Below, in pieces: positions 1 through 5,472 of a DNA stretch of 6,581 bases (position 1 is the stretch's first letter; the number at the start of each line of letters is the position of its first letter). The stretch is from Candidatus Hydrogenedentota bacterium. GTDB lineage: Bacteria > Hydrogenedentota > Hydrogenedentia > Hydrogenedentales > SLHB01. Under the pieces are notes generated by a model, which made no database searches, was not told where the DNA came from, and was given only the letters and a program-made list of their open reading frames with translations. The stretch lies in contig SLHB01000291.1 of NCBI GenBank assembly GCA_007136375.1, positions 1 to 6,581 of the forward strand, in the 5' to 3' direction. The position numbers and the translations under genes are program-made.

Positions 1-2
1 AC

Positions 3-122
3 AACGTGACGATCACCGGCGAACTCATCACGCCCATCGCCATGCAGGAAAACCTGCGCTTCGCCATCCGCGAAGGCGGACGCACCGTCGGCGCCGGCGT
101 CGTCAGCAAGATCCTCGACTAA
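3..122 (+). CDS. tuf: Elongation factor Tu, C-terminal end (partial)
   Basis: This is the last 39 codons of EF-Tu; the gene begins before the window. EF-Tu is the GTPase that carries aminoacyl-tRNA to the ribosomal A site. The visible part ends the C-terminal beta-barrel (domain III). It includes the near-invariant stretch around PIAM, LRFAIREGGRTVGAGVV and a final KILD, which is where EF-Tu proteins normally stop. The frame opens at base 3 and ends at TAA 120-122. Being followed by rpmG, tRNA-Trp, secE and nusG is the usual context for tuf in many bacteria. Nothing is odd in the visible portion. Confidence 0.97.
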   Translation, partial: NVTITGELITPIAMQENLRFAIREGGRTVGAGVVSKILD

Positions 123-150
123 CGGCCCACAACGTTGGACTGGACAAACG

Positions 151-300
151 ATGCGTGAAAATGTGATACTCCAATGCACGGAATGCAAGCGTCGAAATTA
201 CACGGCGACGCGGGACAAGCGCAAGAAGCCGGACCGGCTGGAGCTGAAGAAGTATTGCCGCTTCGACCGCAAGCACACGGTGCACCGCGAAACCAAGTAA
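151..300 (+). CDS. rpmG: 50S ribosomal protein L33
   Basis: A 49-residue basic protein of the large ribosomal subunit, the normal length for L33. Family features are visible: the start MRENVILQC, the RRNYTATR and KKPDRLELKKYC stretches, and the end RKHTVHRETK. L33 occurs in zinc-binding (four Cys) and zinc-free forms. This copy has C9 and C12 as a CxxC pair and C36, but the fourth position, expected as Cys three residues after C36, is Asp39. It therefore has three Cys plus an Asp. Asp might still serve as a ligand, or zinc binding may be decaying; the sequence cannot decide. The gene sits 28 bp after tuf and 27 bp before tRNA-Trp. The upstream Shine-Dalgarno match is weak (GGA near 143-145), but the ATG start gives exactly the family length. 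Confidence 0.96.
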   Translation: MRENVILQCTECKRRNYTATRDKRKKPDRLELKKYCRFDRKHTVHRETK

Positions 301-327
301 CGGCCCCGCATTCCAGTTCCCTATCGC

Positions 328-404
328 AGGACTGTAGCTCAATCGGCTAGAGCAGCGGCCTCCAAAGCCGAAGGTTGGGGGTTCGAGTCCCTCCAGTCCT
401 GCCA
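328..404 (+). tRNA. trnW: tRNA-Trp (anticodon CCA), with encoded 3' CCA
   Basis: A full cloverleaf can be drawn. The acceptor stem is 328-334 with 394-400, the D-arm is 337-340 with 350-353, and the anticodon loop is 360-366 with anticodon CCA at 362-364. A five-base variable region is followed by a T-arm at 377-381 with 389-393 and a TTCGAGT loop. The discriminator is G401, and the CCA tail is encoded in the DNA at 402-404. The first anticodon-stem pair (355 with 371) is a G-A mismatch and the T-stem has one G-U pair; the rest is regular. Its place between rpmG and secE matches the tRNA-Trp position seen in many bacterial tuf-secE-nusG clusters, so it is probably co-transcribed and processed from that RNA. 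Confidence 0.97.
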
Positions 405-445
405 TTCTTTTTACTTTACTTCTCAATTCTCGCGCGAGGTTATGC

Positions 446-676
446 ATGGCCAAGCAGGCAAGCGCCGCCCAGGAACGGCCTGGTTTCATTGGACGGATAC
501 GCGAATTCTTCGACGAAGTCCAGAACGAGCTGGGGAAGGTTGCGTGGCCGTCTTGGGACGAGCTGAAGCAATCGACGTTTATCGTGCTCGTGGTGCTGGT
601 GGCGTTCGCTATCATCATTTCCATCATGGACTTTATTTTCAATACGATCGTGCTCCGGTTGTTGGCGCTGGGATAA
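446..676 (+). CDS. secE: Protein translocase subunit SecE
   Basis: SecE is the small essential subunit that clamps SecY in the SecYEG protein-export channel of the inner membrane. The 76-residue product has the single-helix form usual outside the gammaproteobacteria. It has a short polar N-terminus, then an amphipathic cytoplasmic helix (about residues 14-32, FIGRIREFFDEVQNELGKV). The conserved hinge W34-P35 followed by E39 comes next, and one hydrophobic membrane span covers about residues 43-66. The chosen ATG at 446 has a GAGG at 436-439 with a 6-nt gap; the nearby ATG at 442 is in another frame. The gene lies 41 bp after tRNA-Trp, and nusG begins 13 bp downstream, so secE and nusG are clearly one transcript. 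Confidence 0.97.
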   Translation: MAKQASAAQERPGFIGRIREFFDEVQNELGKVAWPSWDELKQSTFIVLVVLVAFAIIISIMDFIFNTIVLRLLALG

Positions 677-689
677 GGGAGAGGACGCC

Positions 690-1358
690 GTGACCGACGA
701 GCACACGCCGGAAGAAGAGCGCGAAGACCAGGACGCCCCGGAGCAAGAAGGCGCCGGGGCCGATGAAGCGGAAGCCAGCGAAGAGCGCAAGCTCGGCGAG
801 GACCCGGACGACGGGATCAAGCGGCGCTGGTACGCGATTCACGCCTATTCGGGCCAAGAAGGCAACGTCAAGAAGAATCTTCTGGCGAACGCCGAACAGG
901 CCGGTCTGGACAACCTCGTCACCGACGTCTTGGTCCCGATGGAGCAGGTCGCGGAAATCAAGTCCGGCGAGCGCAAGATTTCGAAGCGCAAGTTCTTCCC
1001 GGGTTATGTTCTCGTCCGTTTGCCCGAGCATCCGGAACGAAATCCGGAGTTGTGGCACGTCATCAAGAACACGCCCGGCGTGAGTGGCTTTATCGGCGCG
1101 CGCGCCGCCCCCGTGCCTCTAGACGAGGACGAAGTGAAGGCCATCATCGAGGAGATCCGCGGCGAGCGGGAGCGGCCCAAACCCAAGGTCGCTTTCGAAG
1201 ACGGCGAACGCGTCAAGATTATCGACGGCCCCTTCGCGAATTTCCTCGGAAACGTGGATGAAGTGAACGAGGAACGGGGCAAACTCAAGGTCATGGTGGA
1301 GATTTTCGAGCGCCTGACCAGCGTGGAAGTGGAGTTCTGGCAGGTGGAAAAGCTCTAG
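690..1358 (+). CDS. nusG: Transcription termination/antitermination factor NusG with acidic N-terminal tail
   Basis: NusG binds the RNA polymerase clamp through its NGN domain, making the enzyme more processive, and contacts Rho or ribosomal protein S10 through its KOW domain. The 222-residue product has an NGN domain from about W47 to 155, including WYAIHAYSGQE, KISKRKFFPGYVLV and NTPGVSGFIG. The KOW domain runs from about 169 to 222 (GERVKIIDGPFANFLGNV, ending VEFWQVEKL). The first 43 residues are an added low-complexity tail in which 19 residues are Asp or Glu; E. coli NusG lacks this, and acidic tails are known from actinobacterial NusG. The start is GTG 690, supported by a purine-rich AAGGGAGAGG at 675-684 with a 5-nt gap. 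No later in-frame start would both remove the tail and keep a ribosome site. Confidence 0.96.
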   Translation: MTDEHTPEEEREDQDAPEQEGAGADEAEASEERKLGEDPDDGIKRRWYAIHAYSGQEGNVKKNLLANAEQAGLDNLVTDVLVPMEQVAEIKSGERKISKRKFFPGYVLVRLPEHPERNPELWHVIKNTPGVSGFIGARAAPVPLDEDEVKAIIEEIRGERERPKPKVAFEDGERVKIIDGPFANFLGNVDEVNEERGKLKVMVEIFERLTSVEVEFWQVEKL

Positions 1359-1595
1359 CTCCTCCATGCCCCGCGGGGCCCCGGGGCGCGCGCCCCAACA
1401 GCCTCCGCGTGAAACCTATCGCTGCACAGGACCGGCGGGGCGGCGGTCCCCCGCCCGCTCCCCCCACGCTTACACAGACCCGCATTCGCGCGTCCCGCCA
1501 GGAGCGCGTCCGCCCGCAACCGCCGCGGACACGACCCCGGCCGCGGCGTTTTCCGGTGACCCATACGCGCCGTCAGGGCGCCACGGAGCAAAGTT
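1359..1595 (+). other. GC-rich nusG-rplK intergenic leader with several hairpins
   Basis: No credible gene lies in this 237-bp gap; open frames crossing it on either strand look like GC-rich shadows. It is rich in inverted repeats. Examples are CCCCGCGGGG at 1369-1378, a 14-base palindrome at 1383-1396, GGCGGGG at 1434-1440 with CCCCGCC at 1449-1455, the attenuator-like hairpin described separately, and GCGCC 1567-1571 with GGCGC 1577-1581. The last ends four bases before the rplK ribosome site GGAG (1585-1588). I see no convincing sigma-70 promoter boxes. The likely role is control of readthrough from nusG into rplK-rplA, but this is inference. Confidence 0.6.
1521..1552 (+). terminator. Hairpin plus T-run upstream of rplK: possible terminator or attenuator
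   Basis: A perfect 8-bp GC-only stem, CGCCGCGG (1521-1528) with CCGCGGCG (1541-1548), encloses a 12-base loop and is followed at once by TTTT (1549-1552). This is the shape of an intrinsic terminator, although the T-run is short. It lies 43 bp before the rplK start, so it could partly separate secE-nusG from rplK-rplA, or act as an attenuator. Confidence 0.4.
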
Positions 1596-2033
1596 ATGGC
1601 AAAAGGCAAGGCAAGAAACGTCAAGGCGCAAATCAAGCTGCAATGTCCGGCCGGCCAGGCCAATCCGGCGCCGCCCGTGGGGCCCGCCTTGGGGCAGCAC
1701 GGCGTGAACATCATGGACTTCTGCAAGCAGTTTAACGAACGGACGAAGGACCAGCAGGGCCTGGTGATTCCCGTCGTGATTACCGTCTATGAAGACCGCA
1801 GCTTCGAGTTCATCACCAAGAGCCCGCCCGCGCCGGTGTTGCTGAAGCGGGCGGCGAAGCTCGCAAAGGCCTCGGGCGAACCCCACAAGACCAAGGTGGG
1901 CAACGTCAAGCGCAGCCAGGTCAAGGAAATCGCCGAGGTGAAGATGCAGGACCTGAACGCGGCGGACATTGACGGCGCCATGCGAATGATCGAAGGAACG
2001 GCGCGGAGCATGGGCATCACGGTTTCGGACTAA
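1596..2033 (+). CDS. rplK: 50S ribosomal protein L11
   Basis: L11 forms the GTPase-associated centre of the large subunit together with 23S rRNA helices 43-44 and takes part in factor binding and the stringent response. The 145-residue product is close to the usual 141-143. The N-terminal domain has the conserved QIKLQCPAGQANPAPPVGP stretch, the proline-rich region that binds thiostrepton in this family, followed by ALGQHGVNIMDFCKQFN. The C-terminal RNA-binding domain includes PPAPVLLKRAA, KVGNVKRSQVKEIAEVK and ends with GTARSMGITV. The ATG at 1596 has a GGAG at 1585-1588 with a 7-nt gap. The rplA start lies 73 bp downstream, so the two form an L11-L1 pair on one transcript. Confidence 0.98.
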   Translation: MAKGKARNVKAQIKLQCPAGQANPAPPVGPALGQHGVNIMDFCKQFNERTKDQQGLVIPVVITVYEDRSFEFITKSPPAPVLLKRAAKLAKASGEPHKTKVGNVKRSQVKEIAEVKMQDLNAADIDGAMRMIEGTARSMGITVSD

Positions 2034-2056
2034 GGTCTGACCGCCCTCGCGCCACA

Positions 2057-2096
2057 ATGTGGGAGGATCCCCAGCGGATCCGCTTAACCACGGGAG
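2057..2096 (+). promoter_or_regulatory. Probable ribosomal protein L1 binding site (23S rRNA H76 mimic) in the rplA leader
   Basis: The RNA between rplK and rplA folds into two helices split by an asymmetric internal loop. The outer helix is GUGG (2059-2062) with CCAC (2088-2091). The internal loop is GA (2063-2064) facing GCUUAA (2082-2087). The inner helix is GGAUCC (2065-2070) with GGAUCC (2076-2081), closed by CCAGC. From memory, the 5' strand GUGGGAGG is identical to the L1-binding segment of bacterial 23S rRNA helix 76, and the opposite strand in rRNA likewise ends UACCAC. L1 is known to repress its own operon by binding mRNA copies of this rRNA site. The rplA ribosome site GGGAG (2092-2096) follows the last outer-helix base directly, so bound L1 would block initiation. 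The L1 assignment is inference from resemblance. Confidence 0.75.
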
Positions 2097-2106
2097 ACAT
2101 ATTTCT

Positions 2107-2820
2107 ATGCGTAAGCAAGGCAGGCGCCTGCGCGCCCTGAAGGAGAAGCTCGGGGACAAGCCCGTCTACGCGCTGTCCGACGCCGCGAAGCAGGCCAAGG
2201 AATGCGCCACCGCCAAGTTCGACGAGACCATCGAGCTCGCCTTTTTTCTCGGCGTCGATCCGCGGCATGCCGAGCAGATGGTTCGCGGCTCGGTGACCCT
2301 GCCCCATGGCACGGGCAAGCCCGTGCGCGTCGCCGTATTCTGCAAACAAGACAGTCAGCAACAGGACGCCAAGGACCAAGGCGCGGACTTCGTCGGCGCC
2401 GAGGAGCTTATCGAGAAGGTCCAAGGCGGCTGGACTGATTTCGACGCGGCCGTCGCCGCGCCTGACATGATGGCCCAGCTCGGCAAGCTCGGGCGGGTCC
2501 TCGGCCCGAAGGGCCTTATGCCGAGCCCTAAAGCCGGCACCGTCACGCCGGACGTTGGAAAGGCCGTGGCGGAGATCAAGCGCGGAAAGATTGACTACCG
2601 CGTCGACAAATTCGCGAACATCCATGTTCCCGTCGGAAAAGCGTCGTTCACCGCGGACCAAATCGAAGAGAACGCGGCGGCCGCCATTGAATCCATCGTT
2701 AAGGCGCGGCCATCCGCCGCCAAGGGAACCTACCTGAAGTCCTGCACCCTCAGCAGCACCATGGGCCCGGGCTTCAGGCTCGATCCGGCGGCGCTTACGT
2801 CCGCTTTCCGCGGAAACTAA
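2107..2820 (+). CDS. rplA: 50S ribosomal protein L1
   Basis: L1 forms the mobile L1 stalk that guides deacylated tRNA from the E site, and it represses its own synthesis by binding mRNA. The product is 237 residues, a usual length. It shows the basic N-terminus MRKQGRRLRALKEK and FDETIELAFFLGVDPRHAEQMVRG. The family signature LGRVLGPKGLMPSPKAGTVTPDV lies at about 128-150, and the end carries TMGPGFRLD. The start at ATG 2107 gives the standard N-terminus with GGGAG at 2092-2096 and a 10-nt gap. An in-frame GTG at 2059 would add 16 non-conserved residues and lies inside the proposed L1-binding hairpin, so I reject it. Downstream there is no rplJ; metK follows after 63 bp. Confidence 0.97.
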   Translation: MRKQGRRLRALKEKLGDKPVYALSDAAKQAKECATAKFDETIELAFFLGVDPRHAEQMVRGSVTLPHGTGKPVRVAVFCKQDSQQQDAKDQGADFVGAEELIEKVQGGWTDFDAAVAAPDMMAQLGKLGRVLGPKGLMPSPKAGTVTPDVGKAVAEIKRGKIDYRVDKFANIHVPVGKASFTADQIEENAAAAIESIVKARPSAAKGTYLKSCTLSSTMGPGFRLDPAALTSAFRGN

Positions 2821-2823
2821 CGC

Positions 2824-2879
2824 CGTGAAGCGGCCTCCCTTAACGGGCCGGCTTCGCGCCAACTTACATCGAGGAGGGA
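2824..2879 (+). promoter_or_regulatory. metK leader hairpin with possible Shine-Dalgarno sequestering
   Basis: Directly after rplA the RNA can form a 12-bp hairpin. Positions 2824-2831 pair with 2851-2858 (one G-U pair), G2850 bulges, and GGCC 2832-2835 pairs with 2846-2849. The 10-base loop (2836-2845) contains TCCCT, complementary to AGGGA (2875-2879) within the metK ribosome site GAGGAGGGA. Alternatively CCTCC (2834-2838) is a perfect anti-Shine-Dalgarno for GGAGG (2873-2877), and that pairing would require opening the top of the hairpin. Such competing structures could control metK translation, as SAM-responsive leaders do in front of metK elsewhere. It does not match the SAM riboswitch consensus structures I know, so the regulatory role is speculative. 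Confidence 0.35.
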
Positions 2880-2883
2880 ATAC

Positions 2884-4053
2884 ATGATCATTGACAAAGA
2901 GGGGATCCTATTTACCTCGGAGTCCGTGACCGAAGGCCACCCGGACAAGGTGTCCGACCAAGTGTCCGACGCCATTCTGGACGCCATGCTGGAACAAGAT
3001 CCGAATAGCCGGGTTGCTTGCGAGACGATGGTGAGCACGGGCCTGTGCGTCATTTCCGGCGAAGTGACGACGAAGGCGAACGTCGACATCATGAAGACGG
3101 CCCGGAAGACCATCTGCGATATCGGCTACACCGGCGGAGACTCCGGTTTCGACGGCAATTCCTGCGCCGTTCTGGTCGGGCTCGACGAGCAGTCGCCCGA
3201 CATTTCCTTGGGCGTAACGGCCACGGACGATAGGGAGCAGGGCGCCGGCGACCAGGGCATGATGTTCGGATACGCGACGAATGAGACCAAAGAACTCATG
3301 CCCATGCCAATCCTCCTGGCCCACAAGCTGGGCTTGCGCCTCTCCGAGTTGCGCAAGAGCGGCCAGCTTGGTTGGCTCCAGCCGGACGGCAAGTCCCAGG
3401 TGACCATTGAGTACTCCAAGGGCAAGGCGGTCCGCGTGGACAGCGTGGTGATCTCGAACCAGCATTCGCCGGACATCTCCCAGGAAGACATCAAGAAGGC
3501 GATCATCGAGGAAGTCGTGCGCCCGGTCATCCCCCAGGATCTCGTGAAGGGCGACGTGAAGTATCACGTGAACCCCACGGGCCGGTTCGTCGTGGGCGGT
3601 CCTGTCGGCGACTGCGGCCTCACCGGCCGGAAGATCATCGTGGACACCTATGGCGGCATGGGCCGGCACGGCGGCGGCGCCTTCAGCGGTAAGGACCCCA
3701 GCAAGGTGGACCGTTCGGCCGCGTACATGGCCCGTTACATCGCGAAGAACGTGGTCGCGGCGGGCTTGGCCGAGCGTTGCGAAGTGCAGCTCGCCTACGC
3801 CATCGGCGTCGCGCAGCCCGTCTCCATCAACGTCGACACCTTCGGGACGAACACGGTCGACGAGTCGAAGCTCTCCAAGATCCTCATGGACCACTTCGAT
3901 TGCCGTCCCGCCACCATCGTGGAGACGCTTGAGCTGAAGAAGCCGCAATACCGCGCCACCGCCGCGTACGGCCACTTCGGCCGCACGGACATCAAGTTGC
4001 GGTGGGAAGACACGGATCAGGCGGACGAACTGCGTAAGAAGGCGGGCGTCTAA
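2884..4053 (+). CDS. metK: S-adenosylmethionine synthetase (methionine adenosyltransferase)
   Basis: MetK makes S-adenosylmethionine, phosphate and diphosphate from ATP, methionine and water in the cytoplasm, usually as a tetramer. The 389-residue product is full length. Diagnostic motifs are in order: TSESVTEGHPDKVSDQ (11-26) with the ATP/magnesium-binding GHPDK, and DQGMMFGYA (123-131), part of the GAGDQGxMFGYA signature. NPTGRFVVGGPVGDCGLTGRK (230-250) follows, then GGGAFSGKDPSKVDRSAAYMAR (263-284), the phosphate-binding P-loop-like signature. The C-terminal part retains YAIGVAQPVS. The ATG at 2884 has a very strong GAGGAGGG ribosome site with a 5-nt gap. It is placed after rplA where rplJ-rplL usually follow, so its expression is probably tied to the ribosomal operon, and a terminator closes the unit behind it. 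Confidence 0.98.
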   Translation: MIIDKEGILFTSESVTEGHPDKVSDQVSDAILDAMLEQDPNSRVACETMVSTGLCVISGEVTTKANVDIMKTARKTICDIGYTGGDSGFDGNSCAVLVGLDEQSPDISLGVTATDDREQGAGDQGMMFGYATNETKELMPMPILLAHKLGLRLSELRKSGQLGWLQPDGKSQVTIEYSKGKAVRVDSVVISNQHSPDISQEDIKKAIIEEVVRPVIPQDLVKGDVKYHVNPTGRFVVGGPVGDCGLTGRKIIVDTYGGMGRHGGGAFSGKDPSKVDRSAAYMARYIAKNVVAAGLAERCEVQLAYAIGVAQPVSINVDTFGTNTVDESKLSKILMDHFDCRPATIVETLELKKPQYRATAAYGHFGRTDIKLRWEDTDQADELRKKAGV

Positions 4054-4090
4054 ACCGCGCAAGCCAGTCAGTCAATCGATGCATCCATCC

Positions 4091-4131
4091 GAGGCGGAGG
4101 ATCCCATGCGCGGGTTCTCCGCCTCTTCATT
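4091..4131 (+). terminator. Intrinsic terminator after metK
   Basis: A 9-bp perfect stem, GAGGCGGAG (4091-4099) with CTCCGCCTC (4117-4125), continues inward with five more pairs including two G-U, giving about 14 bp around a 7-base loop. It is followed by TTCATT, a weak U-rich tail. It lies 37 bp after the metK stop and is the strongest hairpin in the gap, so it most likely ends the rplK-rplA-metK transcript. Confidence 0.7.
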
Positions 4132-4213
4132 CCCAGCTTCACTTCGGAGCGCCTGGCTGGGCCCTTCCGCGTGCAGGACCCCTTAAACCCATTAACGAAA
4201 CGGAGCGCACGTC

Positions 4214-4828
4214 ATGAAAGAAAACGTCAAAGCGACCAACATCACTTGGCACGAGGCCGAGATTACGAAGACGGACCGCGAGCGCCTGAACGGCCACAAG
4301 GCCGTGACCCTGTGGTTCACCGGCTTGTCCGGCTCGGGCAAGAGCACCCTCGCCCACGCCGTCGAAAACGCGCTTTTCGAAATGCAGTGCCGCACCTACG
4401 TGCTCGACGGCGACAACATCCGGCATGGCCTCAACAAGGATCTCGGCTTTTCGCCCGAGGACCGGGAAGAAAACATCCGGCGCATCGGCGAGGTGGCCCA
4501 TCTGTTCACGCAGGCCGGCGTCATAACGCTCACCGCCTTCATCTCTCCGTACCAAGCGGACCGGGACAAGGCCCGTCAGATCGCGGAGGAAGGGACCTTT
4601 TTCGAGATCTACGTCAAGTGCGATCTGGACATCTGCGAGGAGCGGGATCCGAAGGGCTTGTACAAGAAGGCCCGCGCCGGCCAGATTCCCGAGTTCACGG
4701 GCGTCAGCGCCCCTTACGAAGAACCCGCGAAGCCTGAACTGACGGTCGACACGGGCAAACAGACCCTAGAGGAATGCGCGGAAGCCGTATTGGCCGTGCT
4801 CCGGGAGCGGGGCGTGATCGCCGGGTAA
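4214..4828 (+). CDS. cysC: Adenylylsulfate (APS) kinase
   Basis: CysC phosphorylates adenosine 5'-phosphosulfate with ATP to give PAPS, the activated sulfate used in assimilatory sulfate reduction and sulfotransferase reactions. The 204-residue stand-alone kinase matches the usual length of about 200. Visible motifs are a Walker A P-loop GLSGSGKST (37-45), DGDNIRHGLNKDLGFS (65-80), EDREENIRRIGEVA (82-95) and AFISPY (108-113) with the Ser of the family phosphoserine motif. The lid and APS-binding part are KGLYKKARAGQIPEFTG (147-163) followed by APYEEP. All catalytic motifs appear intact, and no fused sulfurylase domain is present. The ATG at 4214 has GGAG at 4202-4205 with an 8-nt gap. It starts 82 bp beyond the metK terminator, so it needs its own promoter, which I could not recognise. 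Confidence 0.97.
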   Translation: MKENVKATNITWHEAEITKTDRERLNGHKAVTLWFTGLSGSGKSTLAHAVENALFEMQCRTYVLDGDNIRHGLNKDLGFSPEDREENIRRIGEVAHLFTQAGVITLTAFISPYQADRDKARQIAEEGTFFEIYVKCDLDICEERDPKGLYKKARAGQIPEFTGVSAPYEEPAKPELTVDTGKQTLEECAEAVLAVLRERGVIAG

Positions 4829-4875
4829 TCCCGCCTGCCGGCTTCCCGCCGCCGGAACACTTGGAGCCCATCCCC

Positions 4876-5472
4876 ATGGCGCCGGCGACCGAGCTTGAAG
4901 CCCTACTGGCGCGCATCAACGCGTGCCGCTTGTGCGAAGCCCATCTGCCGCTCGGGCCCCGTCCCGTGGTCCGGGCGGCGGCTTCGGCCAAGCTGCTCAT
5001 CATCGGCCAGGCGCCCGGAACGCGCGTCCACGAAACCGGCGTGCCTTGGAACGACCGGAGCGGCGCCCGCCTCCGGCAGTGGCTCGACATGGAGGAGGCG
5101 GTCTTCTACGACGCGCGCCAGGTCGCCCTGGTCCCCATGGGGTTTTGTTATCCCGGCCGGGACGCGCGCGGCGGCGACCTGCCGCCCCGGCCCGAATGCG
5201 CGCCCGCATGGCACGGCGCCCTCTTGGAGCAATTGCCGGACGTGGGCTTGATCGTGCTGGCCGGCGCGCACGCTCAGCGCTACTACCTGCAAGGCCGGCG
5301 GGAGAAGACTCTCACGGAGACGGTCCGGGCGTGGGAACGCTACCAACCCAAGTATTGGCCCATCCCCCACCCTTCCTTCCGCAATACCCGCTGGTTGCAG
5401 CGGAATCCCTGGTTCGAGGCGGAGGTCCTCCCGGCATTGCGCCGCCGCGTATGGGAACTGCTCGGACGGTAG
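4876..5472 (+). CDS. Uracil-DNA glycosylase family protein, family-4-like (Fe-S type)
   Basis: Members of this superfamily remove uracil or related damaged bases from DNA as the first step of base excision repair. The 198-residue product has four cysteines, C17, C20, C91 and C108. This arrangement (CxxC, then two Cys further on about 17 apart) resembles the [4Fe-4S] ligands of family 4 enzymes. Motif 1 is LLIIGQAPGTRVHETGVPWND (41-60), containing GQAPG where family 4 has GEAPG. Motif 2 is HPS (165-167). The LVPMGFCYPG and GGDLPPRPECAP stretches fit a recognisable bacterial subgroup. The exact substrate is not certain because the subgroup differs from classical family 4. The ATG at 4876 follows GGAG (4863-4866) by 9 nt. 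It starts 47 bp after cysC, so co-transcription is likely. Confidence 0.85.
   Translation: MAPATELEALLARINACRLCEAHLPLGPRPVVRAAASAKLLIIGQAPGTRVHETGVPWNDRSGARLRQWLDMEEAVFYDARQVALVPMGFCYPGRDARGGDLPPRPECAPAWHGALLEQLPDVGLIVLAGAHAQRYYLQGRREKTLTETVRAWERYQPKYWPIPHPSFRNTRWLQRNPWFEAEVLPALRRRVWELLGR

Noticed and set aside
2059..2106. GTG start extending L1 by 16 residues
   Set aside because: The added residues are not part of the L1 family. The codon lies within the proposed L1-binding helix, and ATG 2107 has a well-placed GGGAG.
2017..2862. A 281-codon minus-strand open frame over rplA
   Set aside because: It is the reverse of an unmistakable L1 gene and shows no family features.
2821..2883. A canonical SAM-I (S-box), SAM-II or SAM/SAH riboswitch before metK
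   Set aside because: The gap is too short for SAM-I, and I could not align the conserved cores of SAM-II or SAM/SAH. Only a generic hairpin with Shine-Dalgarno complementarity is supported.
2908..4062. A 384-codon open frame on the minus strand over metK
   Set aside because: metK on the plus strand has complete family motifs and a strong ribosome site. The antisense frame is a byproduct of GC-rich codon use, and its translation shows no recognisable domain.
4062..4090. Tetranucleotide-like pattern (CAGTCAGTCAATCGATGCATCCATCC) after metK
   Set aside because: It is short and imperfect, with no longer repeat array or pairing to other parts of the window; probably chance low complexity.
4132..4213. 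A promoter for cysC
   Set aside because: One is expected after the metK terminator, but I found no pair of boxes with acceptable spacing. TTAAAC near 4183 has no good -35 partner.
4774..4875. Upstream in-frame start for the glycosylase, overlapping cysC by 55 bp
   Set aside because: The added 34 residues are Arg/Pro/Gly-rich without family similarity. ATG 4876 has its own GGAG and begins right before the CxxC region.
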